In this document: piece after piece, positions 41,412 through 48,630 of the stretch
Numbering within the stretch: position 1 is the first letter of the stretch
How the letters are laid out: the number at the start of each line of letters is the position of its first letter
Assembly: GCA_030613615.1 (NCBI GenBank)
Contig: JAUWLR010000003.1
Coordinates: 1 to 52,349 of the forward strand
Direction: 5' to 3'
Source of the DNA: Candidatus Eiseniibacteriota bacterium
GTDB lineage: Bacteria > Joyebacterota > Joyebacteria > Joyebacterales > Joyebacteraceae
DNA: 52,349 bases
The notes under the pieces: generated by a model
Seen by the model: only the letters and a program-made list of their open reading frames with translations
Databases searched by the model: none
Told to the model about the DNA's origin: nothing
Position numbers and translations under genes: made by a program

Positions 41412-42415
41412 CGATCCTCCTGTGCGGGCTCACCCGCCGGATTGTTCTTCGCAAGCTCGTTCTTGTACGCCAGCCACGACGGGATCGGCTTGAAGCCCAG
41501 GCGGACGTTCAACAGGTACATGGGGTTTCTCTCCTCGTTGTCCGTGCGGATGGATTCGAAGCCCATCTCTTTCGCGCCCATGATCGCGCGGACCTTGAGC
41601 GCGGTCGCGATGCCCCTCCGCCTGTGCGTACGCGCAACGCCGGTGAGCCCTGTCTGAAGGAGCTTCGGGTCCGCGAGATTCCGCCAGAGCTGCGACATGC
41701 CAACGTACCTGCCGGCGTCGACGGCGATGAACCACGACTCCGGCATGCCGTCCGGTCCATCGACTTCCGCCATGTACTGCTCGAACGGCATCTTGGTGAG
41801 CGGGTCCGGGAACGGCACGTCCTGAAGGTACTCCCAGCCGGCCTCGTACGCCTTCCTCAGCGCATCAGAATCCTCGGCCATCAGCTCTCTGAACGAGCGG
41901 ACGTCGACCTCGGAAGCATCGACACGCGTGAGCGTCTCTTCGAAGGGCGCCGAGTCGAACGACCGGACATCGAGCTTCGAGAACTGGTTGCGCTGCGCCA
42001 CGCGGAACCCGCGCTTCTCGGCGAAGCGCATGCTGTCGGGGTCGTCCTCCCGCGCGTACGCCGTCAGGACCGTCGGCTTGGGGTCGCGCCCCGCGAGCAC
42101 GCTCCAGATGTGGTCGTAGACCGCGGTGCCCCACCCGAGCCGCCGGTACTCCGGGATGACCTCGACACCGATCATGTACTTGCCCGGGTAGTGGCTCCAC
42201 TCGGCCTCTCCGTAATAGGCGGCAGCGACGGGCGTGCCGTCCAGCTCTCCGATGAGACGCTGGAACAGATACTGCTTCTGGCGGGTCTCGTCGTAATGCC
42301 GCCTGGTCTCGACGGCGACCGGCTCGTCGGGGAAGGCCGCGTTCCAGACGTCCACAATAGCCTGGTAGTCCTCGTCGGAATCGTCGAACGGCCTGATGGC
42401 GAACCCCTGACGCAT
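41408..42415 (-). CDS. Two-domain GNAT acetyltransferase, array copy 5
   Basis: A 335-residue paralogue. First domain: IPEYRRLGWGTAVYDHIW; second: GVARTHRRRGIATALKVRA and TDNEERNPMYLLNVRLGF, with a basic-acid tail (NNPAGEPAQEDR). The ATG at 42415 has GGAGG six bases upstream, sitting across the stop of the divergent copy 6. It is coupled to copy 4 by a four-base overlap. Confidence 0.92.
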   Translation of the reverse strand: MRQGFAIRPFDDSDEDYQAIVDVWNAAFPDEPVAVETRRHYDETRQKQYLFQRLIGELDGTPVAAAYYGEAEWSHYPGKYMIGVEVIPEYRRLGWGTAVYDHIWSVLAGRDPKPTVLTAYAREDDPDSMRFAEKRGFRVAQRNQFSKLDVRSFDSAPFEETLTRVDASEVDVRSFRELMAEDSDALRKAYEAGWEYLQDVPFPDPLTKMPFEQYMAEVDGPDGMPESWFIAVDAGRYVGMSQLWRNLADPKLLQTGLTGVARTHRRRGIATALKVRAIMGAKEMGFESIRTDNEERNPMYLLNVRLGFKPIPSWLAYKNELAKNNPAGEPAQEDR

Positions 42416-42416
42416 C

Positions 42417-43346
42417 TCAGACCTCCTTCAGCCACTGCCGCAAGACCCTGTAGTCGGTGAAGCCCGCTGACGCGTAGCACCTGTGGGCGGCCTCGGACTC
42501 CGAGCCGACGAACCCCATCGTGGCTCCCATCTCCCTGGCTCGCCTGAGTCCCTCATGTATGCACGCCACAGCCAGGCCTTTCCTCTGGTGGGCCGGCGAC
42601 GTCGCGACGGGCTCGCATGCGGCCGTCAGTGTGATGTCATCAAACCAGACGGTCGCGAACGACGCAACCGCCCCATCCGGCGCCACCGCGACGATGTCAA
42701 GATCGCGGCGGTAGAGCGGCGCCTTCTGGATGTTGCGATACCAGGTGACGTCCGCCCTGTTGTCGTGCGCCTGCGCCGGGTCGTCCGGGTGAAACGCCAG
42801 CCCGGACGCGTAGCACCGCTCCAGGAGCTCGGCCCCATCATTCATCGGGCGCACAACGAACCCCGCGGGCACCACCGGCTCGGGAATCTCTCCCTGGAGC
42901 GACATGTGGCGCGCGTGCTCCTCGTACCTGGGTTCGAACCCACGGCGCTCGAGGATTGTCTCTCGCGTCGTGTCGCCCTTCGTGGCCCAGACGGCCACTT
43001 TGTTCTTGCCATCCTTGGCCACGGTCCAGAGCCGCTTCTCCGCCACGGCGATCATCTCGTCCTCAAGTTCCTCGGCTCTGAACCCCGGATGCATCTGGAG
43101 GAAGGCATTGCCCTTGCCCTCGGCGTTGAGCACAGCTACGAGCTTCCCGTCCGACGTCTCCCACAGGAGGACCTTCTCCTCCAGGGGACCCTGGTCGAGG
43201 TTCGCGACGCCGTGCCACACCCAGTACTCGAACCTGTACACCTGCCAGTTGAGCTCCTCGCGGTCGTCCAGGAGGAACGTCTCACGTAAGTAGGCCCGGA
43301 TCTTCCAGAAGTCGGGAGCCTCATATGCCCTCATGGTGAGTTTCAT
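42417..43346 (-). CDS. Divergent two-domain GNAT protein, array copy 6
   Basis: A 309-residue GNAT protein from a different subfamily. It lacks the NEENNPMYDLN signature of the others. The C-terminal CoA loop is SPAHQRKGLAVACIHEGLRRA (about 255-275), followed by GFVGSESEAAHRCYASAGF. The N-terminal half, beginning MKLTMRAYEAPDFWKIRAYL, has an aromatic-rich stretch (WQVYRFEYWVWHG), and its CoA loop is not obvious, so this domain may be inactive. It stands in the middle of the paralogous array, abutting copy 5 and separated from copy 7 by 121 bases that contain a strong hairpin. Confidence 0.87.
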   Translation of the reverse strand: MKLTMRAYEAPDFWKIRAYLRETFLLDDREELNWQVYRFEYWVWHGVANLDQGPLEEKVLLWETSDGKLVAVLNAEGKGNAFLQMHPGFRAEELEDEMIAVAEKRLWTVAKDGKNKVAVWATKGDTTRETILERRGFEPRYEEHARHMSLQGEIPEPVVPAGFVVRPMNDGAELLERCYASGLAFHPDDPAQAHDNRADVTWYRNIQKAPLYRRDLDIVAVAPDGAVASFATVWFDDITLTAACEPVATSPAHQRKGLAVACIHEGLRRAREMGATMGFVGSESEAAHRCYASAGFTDYRVLRQWLKEV

Positions 43347-43393
43347 GTATTCCCTGTCCTGTGCTTGTGCCGCGCGTGGCGGCTGGAATCAAA

Positions 43394-43441
43394 CCGGGGC
43401 CGCCGCTCCTTTGCCTCATGGCGCGGGAGCGGCGCCGCCCC
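43394..43441 (-). promoter_or_regulatory. Strong GC hairpin between GNAT copies 7 and 6
   Basis: CGGGGCCGCCGCTCC (43394-43408) pairs with GGAGCGGCGCCGCCCCG (43425-43441), with a three-base bulge. On the minus-strand RNA it is followed by GTTTGATTCC. It could be an internal partial terminator or an mRNA processing site dividing the operon. Confidence 0.5.
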
Positions 43442-43467
43442 GATCGTGATGAATGGTCCTGCCGGCA

Positions 43468-44493
43468 TCAAGCGCCCTCCGACGCGCTGACCACCCGGGC
43501 GGAGCCGTCGGCGTCGACCTTGCCCGCGACCTCAGCCGCTCCGTCGAACGGGCGCCGGTACTCGGTCCACGCGGGAGTGGGCTTGAAGCCCAGCCGCATG
43601 TTGAGCTCGAACATGGGGTTCTTCTCCTCGTTGTCCGTCTCGATGAACTTCGCACCGTGCTCCTTCGCGCGCGAGAACCCGTGCACCTTGAGCGCCGTGG
43701 CGATGCCCTTCCGCCTGTGGCTCCTGACGACGCCCGTGAGTCCGGTATAGATCTTCGCGGGGTCCGCCTCGGACAACCAGAGACCGGTGTAGCCCACGAG
43801 CCGGTCGCCGTCACGAGCGAACCAGTGCATGTTCATCCGGTATCCGGGGCTGTCGAACCGCTTGCACCAGATCTCGAACGTGGGCCGCGTAGGCTCGTCG
43901 ATGAATGGCACATCCTGGAAGAGCTCCCATCCGAGGTCGTACCACGAGCGTTTCCAGTCGGGGTCGATCTCGGCGAGCTCCGTCAGACACTGGATCTCCA
44001 CGCCGAGCTCCTTCATCTTACCCGGCGTCCAGTCGAACTCCGACAGGTCGAGCGCCTCGACGTCGAGCCGCGAGACGGCGTACCGCATCGCGAACTCGTA
44101 CCCGCGCTTTGTGAGGAAGCGGACGTAGTCGGGCTTGTCGTCGCGCGTCCACGTCATGAGCGTGTCGGCGCCGCCCTTCGCGAGTTCGCCCATGAGGAAG
44201 TCGTAGAACTGACCACCGTGGCCGTGGTTCTGGTGGTCGGGATGGACCTCGACGAACACGAGGTACTTGCCCGGCACGTGGCTCCAGGTGCAGTGCCCGT
44301 AGACGCCGGACGCCACTATCTTCCCGTCCACCTCTCCCACGAACCGCGCGTGCGTGTACTTCGGGTCGCGGCTCGCGTCCTCATACTTGAACTCTGCCAG
44401 ACCCTGTTTCTCGTCGGGCCACAGCGTGTTGGATATGTCGAGCACCGCACGGTACTCGTCGTCGGTCTTCTTGAACCTGCGTATCGTCATCAT
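43468..44493 (-). CDS. Two-domain GNAT acetyltransferase, array copy 7
   Basis: A 341-residue paralogue. The first domain has an unusual histidine-rich CoA loop, HPDHQNHGHGGQFYDFLM, that still fits Q-x-x-G-x-G. The second has GVVRSHRRKGIATALKVHG and TDNEEKNPMFELNMRLGF. The tail (AAEVAGKVDADGSARVVS) is extended. The start is a double ATG (44493 and 44490) overlapping the stop of copy 8, with GGAG ten bases upstream. The open frame to 44916 is a shadow of copy 8. Confidence 0.92.
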   Translation of the reverse strand: MMTIRRFKKTDDEYRAVLDISNTLWPDEKQGLAEFKYEDASRDPKYTHARFVGEVDGKIVASGVYGHCTWSHVPGKYLVFVEVHPDHQNHGHGGQFYDFLMGELAKGGADTLMTWTRDDKPDYVRFLTKRGYEFAMRYAVSRLDVEALDLSEFDWTPGKMKELGVEIQCLTELAEIDPDWKRSWYDLGWELFQDVPFIDEPTRPTFEIWCKRFDSPGYRMNMHWFARDGDRLVGYTGLWLSEADPAKIYTGLTGVVRSHRRKGIATALKVHGFSRAKEHGAKFIETDNEEKNPMFELNMRLGFKPTPAWTEYRRPFDGAAEVAGKVDADGSARVVSASEGA

Positions 44494-45464
44494 GTTGGTT
44501 TGTCTCCATTCGTGCTCTTGAGTTCTTTCCTGTAGGTCCACCAAGCCGGCACCGGCTTGAAGCCGAGACGGACATTGAGGTCGTACATCGGGTTGTTCTC
44601 CTCGTTCTCCGTTCTGATGATCCGGGCTCCACGGTCGCGCGCGAACTCGATCGATCGCGCTTTGAGCGCGGTCGCTATGCCCTTCCTGCGCTGGCTTCTC
44701 ACGGTACCGGTCAGATTCGTGTGGAGCTTGTCCTTCTCGGCCATGGACTGCCACAGGCTCGTCACGCCTATGAACCTGCCGTCCACGATCGCGACGAAGT
44801 GCGCCTCCGGAATGAAGCCCGGGTGCGTCAGCCACTTCACCCACTGCTCGAAAGGCTGCTTCGTCACCGGATCGTCGGTCGGAACATCCTGCATCAGCTC
44901 GTGCTCGAGCTCCCACATCTCTGGCTTCCAGTCGATTCCGTCGGCCTCGAGTTCCGGCACGGTTCGTATCTCGACCCCGATCTCGGCCATGCGTTCGCCC
45001 GTCCAGGCGAACGGCTCAGGATCGAAGTCGGCGACAACGAGCTCGGACATCTGGTCGCGCAAGGTCTTCTTGTACCCACGCTTCTCCAGGAAACTCATCC
45101 CCTCCTGCTTGTCCTCCCGGGCATGAGACTCGAAGATCGTGGGACCGCGCTCCGCCAGATCACCCATGATGTGGTCGTAGAGCGCCGTCCCGATCCCGGT
45201 CCTCTGGTGATCCGGGTGAACCTGCACGCTGATGAAGAACTTCCCGGGCACGTGAGTCCACTCGGACTCGCCGTAGAGGGCGCTGGCGACTATGCCACCG
45301 TCAATCTCCACGACCAGGCGCTGAAGGTAGTACCTCGGGTCGCGCCTCTTGTCGTTCTCCTTCGTGCCCTCCGGCACGCTCGGCCTGTCAGGCCAGACGG
45401 CGTTAGAGATGTCCGCGAGTGCCTGGTAGTCGTCGTCGCTGTAGTTGAACGGTCGTATCATCAT
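44490..45464 (-). CDS. Two-domain GNAT acetyltransferase, array copy 8 (5'-most intact)
   Basis: A 324-residue paralogue with HPDHQRTGIGTALYDHIM in the first domain and GTVRSQRRKGIATALKARS plus TENEENNPMYDLNVRLGF in the second. The ATG at 45464 is nine bases after GGGAG; the frame extends three codons to a TTG at 45473. Its end overlaps copy 7 by four bases (ATGA-type). It lies 39 bases after the deleted copy at the head of the array. Confidence 0.91.
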   Translation of the reverse strand: MMIRPFNYSDDDYQALADISNAVWPDRPSVPEGTKENDKRRDPRYYLQRLVVEIDGGIVASALYGESEWTHVPGKFFISVQVHPDHQRTGIGTALYDHIMGDLAERGPTIFESHAREDKQEGMSFLEKRGYKKTLRDQMSELVVADFDPEPFAWTGERMAEIGVEIRTVPELEADGIDWKPEMWELEHELMQDVPTDDPVTKQPFEQWVKWLTHPGFIPEAHFVAIVDGRFIGVTSLWQSMAEKDKLHTNLTGTVRSQRRKGIATALKARSIEFARDRGARIIRTENEENNPMYDLNVRLGFKPVPAWWTYRKELKSTNGDKPT

Positions 45465-45503
45465 CGTTAGCAACTCCCAAGTTGTCGGTTCCTTTCGGTT
45501 GAC

Positions 45504-45689
45504 CTAGCGGGCAGGCTTGGTCTCGAGCTTGATCTTGATATTGAGAACGCGTATCACGTTCATGCTTTTGCTTCTTCCTCTGACGGCCAGGACCGCCCTG
45601 TCGGGGTCCGGCCACGCTGCGTTCGAGACGTCGAGCAGGTTTTGATACCGCCTGTCGCTCTCGTCCTGTGCGCTGATCAGATACTCCAT
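45504..45689 (-). pseudogene. Internally deleted GNAT remnant (ninth copy)
   Basis: A 61-codon frame. Its first half, MEYLISAQDESDRRYQNLLD then VSNAAWPDPD, aligns with the N-terminus of array proteins (SDDDYQALADISNAVWPD in copy 8). Its last part, VIRVLNIKIKLETKPAR, aligns with the C-terminal LNVRLGFKPVPAW region. The roughly 270 residues between, including both CoA-binding loops, are absent. It therefore looks like an in-frame deletion of a full copy rather than a simple truncation. It retains an ATG, an AGGA-type ribosome binding site and a stop, so a short peptide may still be made. It overlaps the upstream membrane gene by 13 bases. Confidence 0.7.
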
Positions 45690-46045
45690 GTTCTGTTCTT
45701 CCTTTCGCGTGGACGCGGCGCGCCCACATCGCTCATGAGTTCAAGTGTCGTGTCGGCCAGCTTCGCCTCGCGCCAATCCACCTTCAGCGTCCGGACGGTC
45801 AGCTCGGCCGTCTGCTTGTCGCGGGAGCGGCTCGCGCGCGTCTGGCGCGGCTCCTCCCCGACGGCTCCCTTGGGGGGACGTAGGCTCATCAACAACATGC
45901 TCGCTGCCAGGTTCATCATCCCGATAACAAGCAGCCTCATCGTGTGATGGCCGAACATCGCCCCCAGGCAACACGCCCCTCCGGCTGCGGCGAATGCCAC
46001 CGCGGCGAGACGGTACCTCGCATGTGCTGTGATGTTCTTAGCCAT
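45677..46045 (-). CDS. Small membrane protein heading the GNAT operon
   Basis: A 122-residue protein with two predicted helices near the N-terminus (YRLAAVAFAAAGGACCLGAM and LLVIGMMNLAASMLLMSL). A basic, soluble tail follows (RASRSRDKQTAELTVRTLKV; RPRERKNRTWSI). I do not recognise a family. The ATG at 46045 has GAGGAG six bases upstream. It is the first gene of the probable operon and overlaps the remnant copy, so co-translation is likely. The function is unknown; it may tether the acetyltransferases to the membrane, which is speculation. Confidence 0.72.
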   Translation of the reverse strand: MAKNITAHARYRLAAVAFAAAGGACCLGAMFGHHTMRLLVIGMMNLAASMLLMSLRPPKGAVGEEPRQTRASRSRDKQTAELTVRTLKVDWREAKLADTTLELMSDVGAPRPRERKNRTWSI

Positions 46046-46170
46046 AGTGTGCTCCTCGTTAGCGCTCGCTAGATCCGGCCTGCCCGCCGTCCTGCCTGCC
46101 CGAGTGTCGGACAAACAGAATGCTCCGTCACCCGATACACTCTGTTCGAGATCGGCAGCAACGAGTTGCA

Positions 46171-46195
46171 GGCCCCGCACTATCTCTGAGGGGCC
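46171..46195 (-). promoter_or_regulatory. Inverted repeat in the GNAT operon leader
   Basis: On the minus strand GGCCCC, 13 bases, GGGGCC, about 125 bases before the first start codon. It could form a leader hairpin; no T tract follows. Confidence 0.35.
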
Positions 46196-46345
46196 GCTAT
46201 GCTTACACCTTGGCTAAACAGAAGAGCTAGCTACGAAGGTGGGCCCTCGAGGTGCGATCTCGAGCGTATCGGTCGTTCGATGTTAATCACCCGGCATCTC
46301 CTCTCGAAGGTTCATGGGTTGTACGACACGAACGGTGTGATTGGT

Positions 46346-46375
46346 ATGCTACTGGCCTGCGCCTCGCCCCGTCAA
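46346..46375 (-). promoter_or_regulatory. Candidate promoter of the GNAT operon
   Basis: On the minus strand TTGACG (46375-46370), 18 bases, TAGCAT (46351-46346). The leader to the first ATG at 46045 would be about 290 bases. Confidence 0.5.
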
Positions 46376-46560
46376 GCACTTTTTGTGCCGACACGACTAT
46401 CGGCGCATCATAGACTCTGACTGATGACGCGTCCGCCGGGTTGAACCGCGTGTCGAGTTCTTTCTTCCGACCCGTCGACCGCCGACATGCGGTGTCGCTC
46501 CTGCCTCGCGACCACTGGTTGTCTCACCTCACGACCACTGGGCGTCGTCCCCGAAATGAA

Positions 46561-46824
46561 TCATGACTCATCCACCTCGACGATCTTCTCGACGACGATC
46601 GAACACTTGGTGACGAGGGCCGCGATGGCGCCGACCGCCGCGAGCTGTGGCAGTATCAGTGCGCCGGCAACGCCCAGCGTAAGGGGGAATTCTATGAGGC
46701 TCTCCCCCTTTTCACTCTTGATGGTCACGCGCCTGATGTTCCCCCCGCGGACGATCTGCTTGACGGTCTCGATGAGCTTCTCGCCTGTGACCTCGAATTC
46801 CTCAATGCGTGTCTTCTCGGACAT
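46561..46824 (-). CDS. DUF4342-family protein
   Basis: The 87-residue protein begins MSEKTRIEEFEVTGEKLIET and continues VKQIVRGGNIRRVTIKSEKGESLIEFPLTLG, the DUF4342 core. A hydrophobic C-terminal helix follows (GVAGALILPQLAAVGAIAALV), probably membrane-associated. The ATG at 46824 is set by GGAGG five bases upstream. It lies upstream of the GNAT operon on the same strand but is separated by the 515-base region. The family's role is unknown. Confidence 0.86.
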   Translation of the reverse strand: MSEKTRIEEFEVTGEKLIETVKQIVRGGNIRRVTIKSEKGESLIEFPLTLGVAGALILPQLAAVGAIAALVTKCSIVVEKIVEVDES

Positions 46825-47027
46825 GTGAGCCTCCATTCAGCTGGGAAACGGGCTGCCCCGGCCGGCGTAGTGCGACTCTCGAGGCCAAGGCTGCGCCCGG
46901 ACTGCCGCAAGTTCCGTGTGTGCGCCCGCTCTTCGTCGCCTCATCAGACACTACGCATGAGCCGGAGGTTTCATTCGGTGTGCAGGCAGCTGGCTCGCTG
47001 GGCAACGCGTCAAGTAGGCAGCCCCGC

Positions 47028-48395
47028 CTAGGCCGGTATCCGGGGACTGATGGCCGCGATCTCAGCGGACTCCTCGTCCCGATCGGCCTCGCGCGCGACC
47101 CGGACGCCCTCATCGACGTCGACACGCGTGAGGACGATGGCGCCCGCGATGAAGAAGATGATGACCGAGAGGATGGAGAACCGGCTCTGGCCGGTGACCT
47201 GGCTCACGAGCCCGAAGACCAACGGCCCGACGATGCCGGCGAACTTGGCGGAGAGGCTGAAGAACCCGAAGAACTCGGCCGAGCGGCTCTTGGGGACCAT
47301 CGACCCGTAGAGCGAGCGCGACAGCGCGCCGGCGCCGCCCTGCACGGTGCCGACGACGAGCGCGAGGACGTAGAAGTGGAGCGCGGTCTTCATGAAGAAC
47401 GCCGAGAAGCTCACGCCCGCATAGATGGCGAGCGTCAGCAGTATTGAGCGCTTCGCCCCAAACCTGCCGGCGTGCCGGCTGAACAGAAACGTGAACGGCA
47501 CGGCGACGAACTGGGTGATGACGAGCGCGAGCATCATATCGGTGATGCCGATACCTATCTCATCGCCGTATGCGGTCGCCATGCGGATGATGGTGCCGAT
47601 CCCGTCGCTGTAGACCCAGAAGGCGACGAGGAACACGGAGAGCTGCCTGTACTTCCGCACCTCCCCGAAGGTGCGTGCCAGGCGCGAGAATCCCTCCAGC
47701 AGGACGGCGCGATCGGGCCCGCTCCTCCTCTTCGCGTTGGCGCGCGGCTCCGGGACTCTCGCAAAGAAGGGGATGGAGAAGATCGCCCACCAGATGGCCA
47801 CGCTCAGGAAGGACGCCCTGAGCGCGAAGCCGATGTCGGGCATTCCGAACCACTCGGGGTGCGAGACCCAGAGCACGTTGATGGCAAGCAGCGTGCCTCC
47901 GCCCAGGTAGCCGATGGCGTAGCCGCGCGATGAGACCGCGTCGATGGTCTCCTTCGTCGTGATGTGCGGAAGCAGCGATTCGTAGAAGACTATGGAGCCG
48001 GAGAATCCGATGGCGGCGATCATGTACAGGAGCGATGCCAGCGACCACGTGTCGTCGCCTATGAAGATGAACGCCGCGGTCGCCACGATGCCGATCCCGG
48101 CGAAGATGCCGAGGTACCTCTTCTTCCCCCCGGTGAAATCGGAGACGGCTCCCAGGAGCGGCGAGATGACCGCGCCTATCAGGAGCGCGGCGGCGGCGGT
48201 GTAGGCCCAGAACGCGGTCGCGTCACGGACGGGAAGTCCGGCGTTTATCACGAGCGAACGGAAGAACGGCGGGAAGAGCGCCGACATGAGCGTCGTCGCG
48301 AATGGCGAGTTCGCCCAGTCGTACATGCACCACGCGGTGATGACGCGGTCGCTGATCCCCACAGAGAGGCTGCGTGGCGGCTTGGGCACGTCCAT
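47028..48395 (-). CDS. UMF1-family MFS transporter (Atg22-like)
   Basis: The 455-residue protein has 12 predicted transmembrane helices. The N-terminal ITAWCMYDWANSPFATTLMSALFPPFF and the loop motif GAVSDFTGGKKRYLGIFAG are hallmarks of the UMF1 (Atg22-like) family. GIGTIIRMATAYGDEIGIG and GGAGALSRSLYGSMVPKSRSAEFFGFFS are the matching C-terminal signatures. Related fungal Atg22 exports amino acids from the vacuole; bacterial substrates are unknown. The ribosome binding site before the ATG at 48395 is poor. Two inverted repeats lie just upstream (48411-48464). Confidence 0.93.
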   Translation of the reverse strand: MDVPKPPRSLSVGISDRVITAWCMYDWANSPFATTLMSALFPPFFRSLVINAGLPVRDATAFWAYTAAAALLIGAVISPLLGAVSDFTGGKKRYLGIFAGIGIVATAAFIFIGDDTWSLASLLYMIAAIGFSGSIVFYESLLPHITTKETIDAVSSRGYAIGYLGGGTLLAINVLWVSHPEWFGMPDIGFALRASFLSVAIWWAIFSIPFFARVPEPRANAKRRSGPDRAVLLEGFSRLARTFGEVRKYRQLSVFLVAFWVYSDGIGTIIRMATAYGDEIGIGITDMMLALVITQFVAVPFTFLFSRHAGRFGAKRSILLTLAIYAGVSFSAFFMKTALHFYVLALVVGTVQGGAGALSRSLYGSMVPKSRSAEFFGFFSLSAKFAGIVGPLVFGLVSQVTGQSRFSILSVIIFFIAGAIVLTRVDVDEGVRVAREADRDEESAEIAAISPRIPA

Positions 48396-48410
48396 TCCTG
48401 AGTTACGGTG

Positions 48411-48432
48411 ATTCCGGTCGATTCACCGGAAT
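48411..48432. promoter_or_regulatory. Inverted repeat upstream of the MFS gene
   Basis: ATTCCGGT-CGATTC-ACCGGAAT, a perfect 8-6-8 palindrome 16 bases upstream of the MFS start. It could be an operator or a hairpin in the 5' leader. Confidence 0.55.
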
Positions 48433-48441
48433 TGCAATGGC

Positions 48442-48464
48442 AGGTGGCCTCGTTCAAGCCACCT
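48442..48464. promoter_or_regulatory. Second inverted repeat in the same divergent intergenic region
   Basis: AGGTGGC-nine bases-GCCACCT, perfect seven-base arms, ten bases after the first palindrome. Between two divergent genes, so it may act on either. Confidence 0.45.
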
Positions 48465-48630
48465 CAAATGACAGACTCGCAGATGTCGTCGGAAGATGCA
48501 AGGATAAATGACCAAGGGCCATCACACCCTGCGCTGAGTCCCGGTGTCCAACAGACAGGAGCACGGCCCGAGTGGAGCGATGACTCCTATCACTTGCTGG
48601 GATACCCTCTACCTTCAGGAGGTGACGAAC

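Larger units (their letters stand above)
46046..46560. other. 515-base intergenic region upstream of the GNAT operon
   Basis: The largest gene-free stretch in the window. It contains a candidate promoter at 46346-46375 and a GGCCCC/GGGGCC inverted repeat at 46171-46195. An 80-base stretch of lower GC (about 46200-46340) also lies here. A plus-strand frame at 46199-46420 lacks a ribosome binding site and recognisable sequence. I see no RNA gene. Confidence 0.6.

Noticed and set aside
40086-41657. Plus-strand open frame of 523 codons opposite the GNAT genes
   Set aside because: Shadow frame caused by codon bias; the GNAT motifs on the minus strand are clear.
37300-45464. Mycothiol synthase (MshD) identity for the tandem GNAT proteins
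   Set aside because: The two-domain layout is similar, but no other mycothiol genes are present and eight copies would not be expected.
46199-46420. Plus-strand 73-codon frame in the long intergenic region
   Set aside because: No ribosome binding site, no recognisable domain, and it runs against the likely operon promoter.
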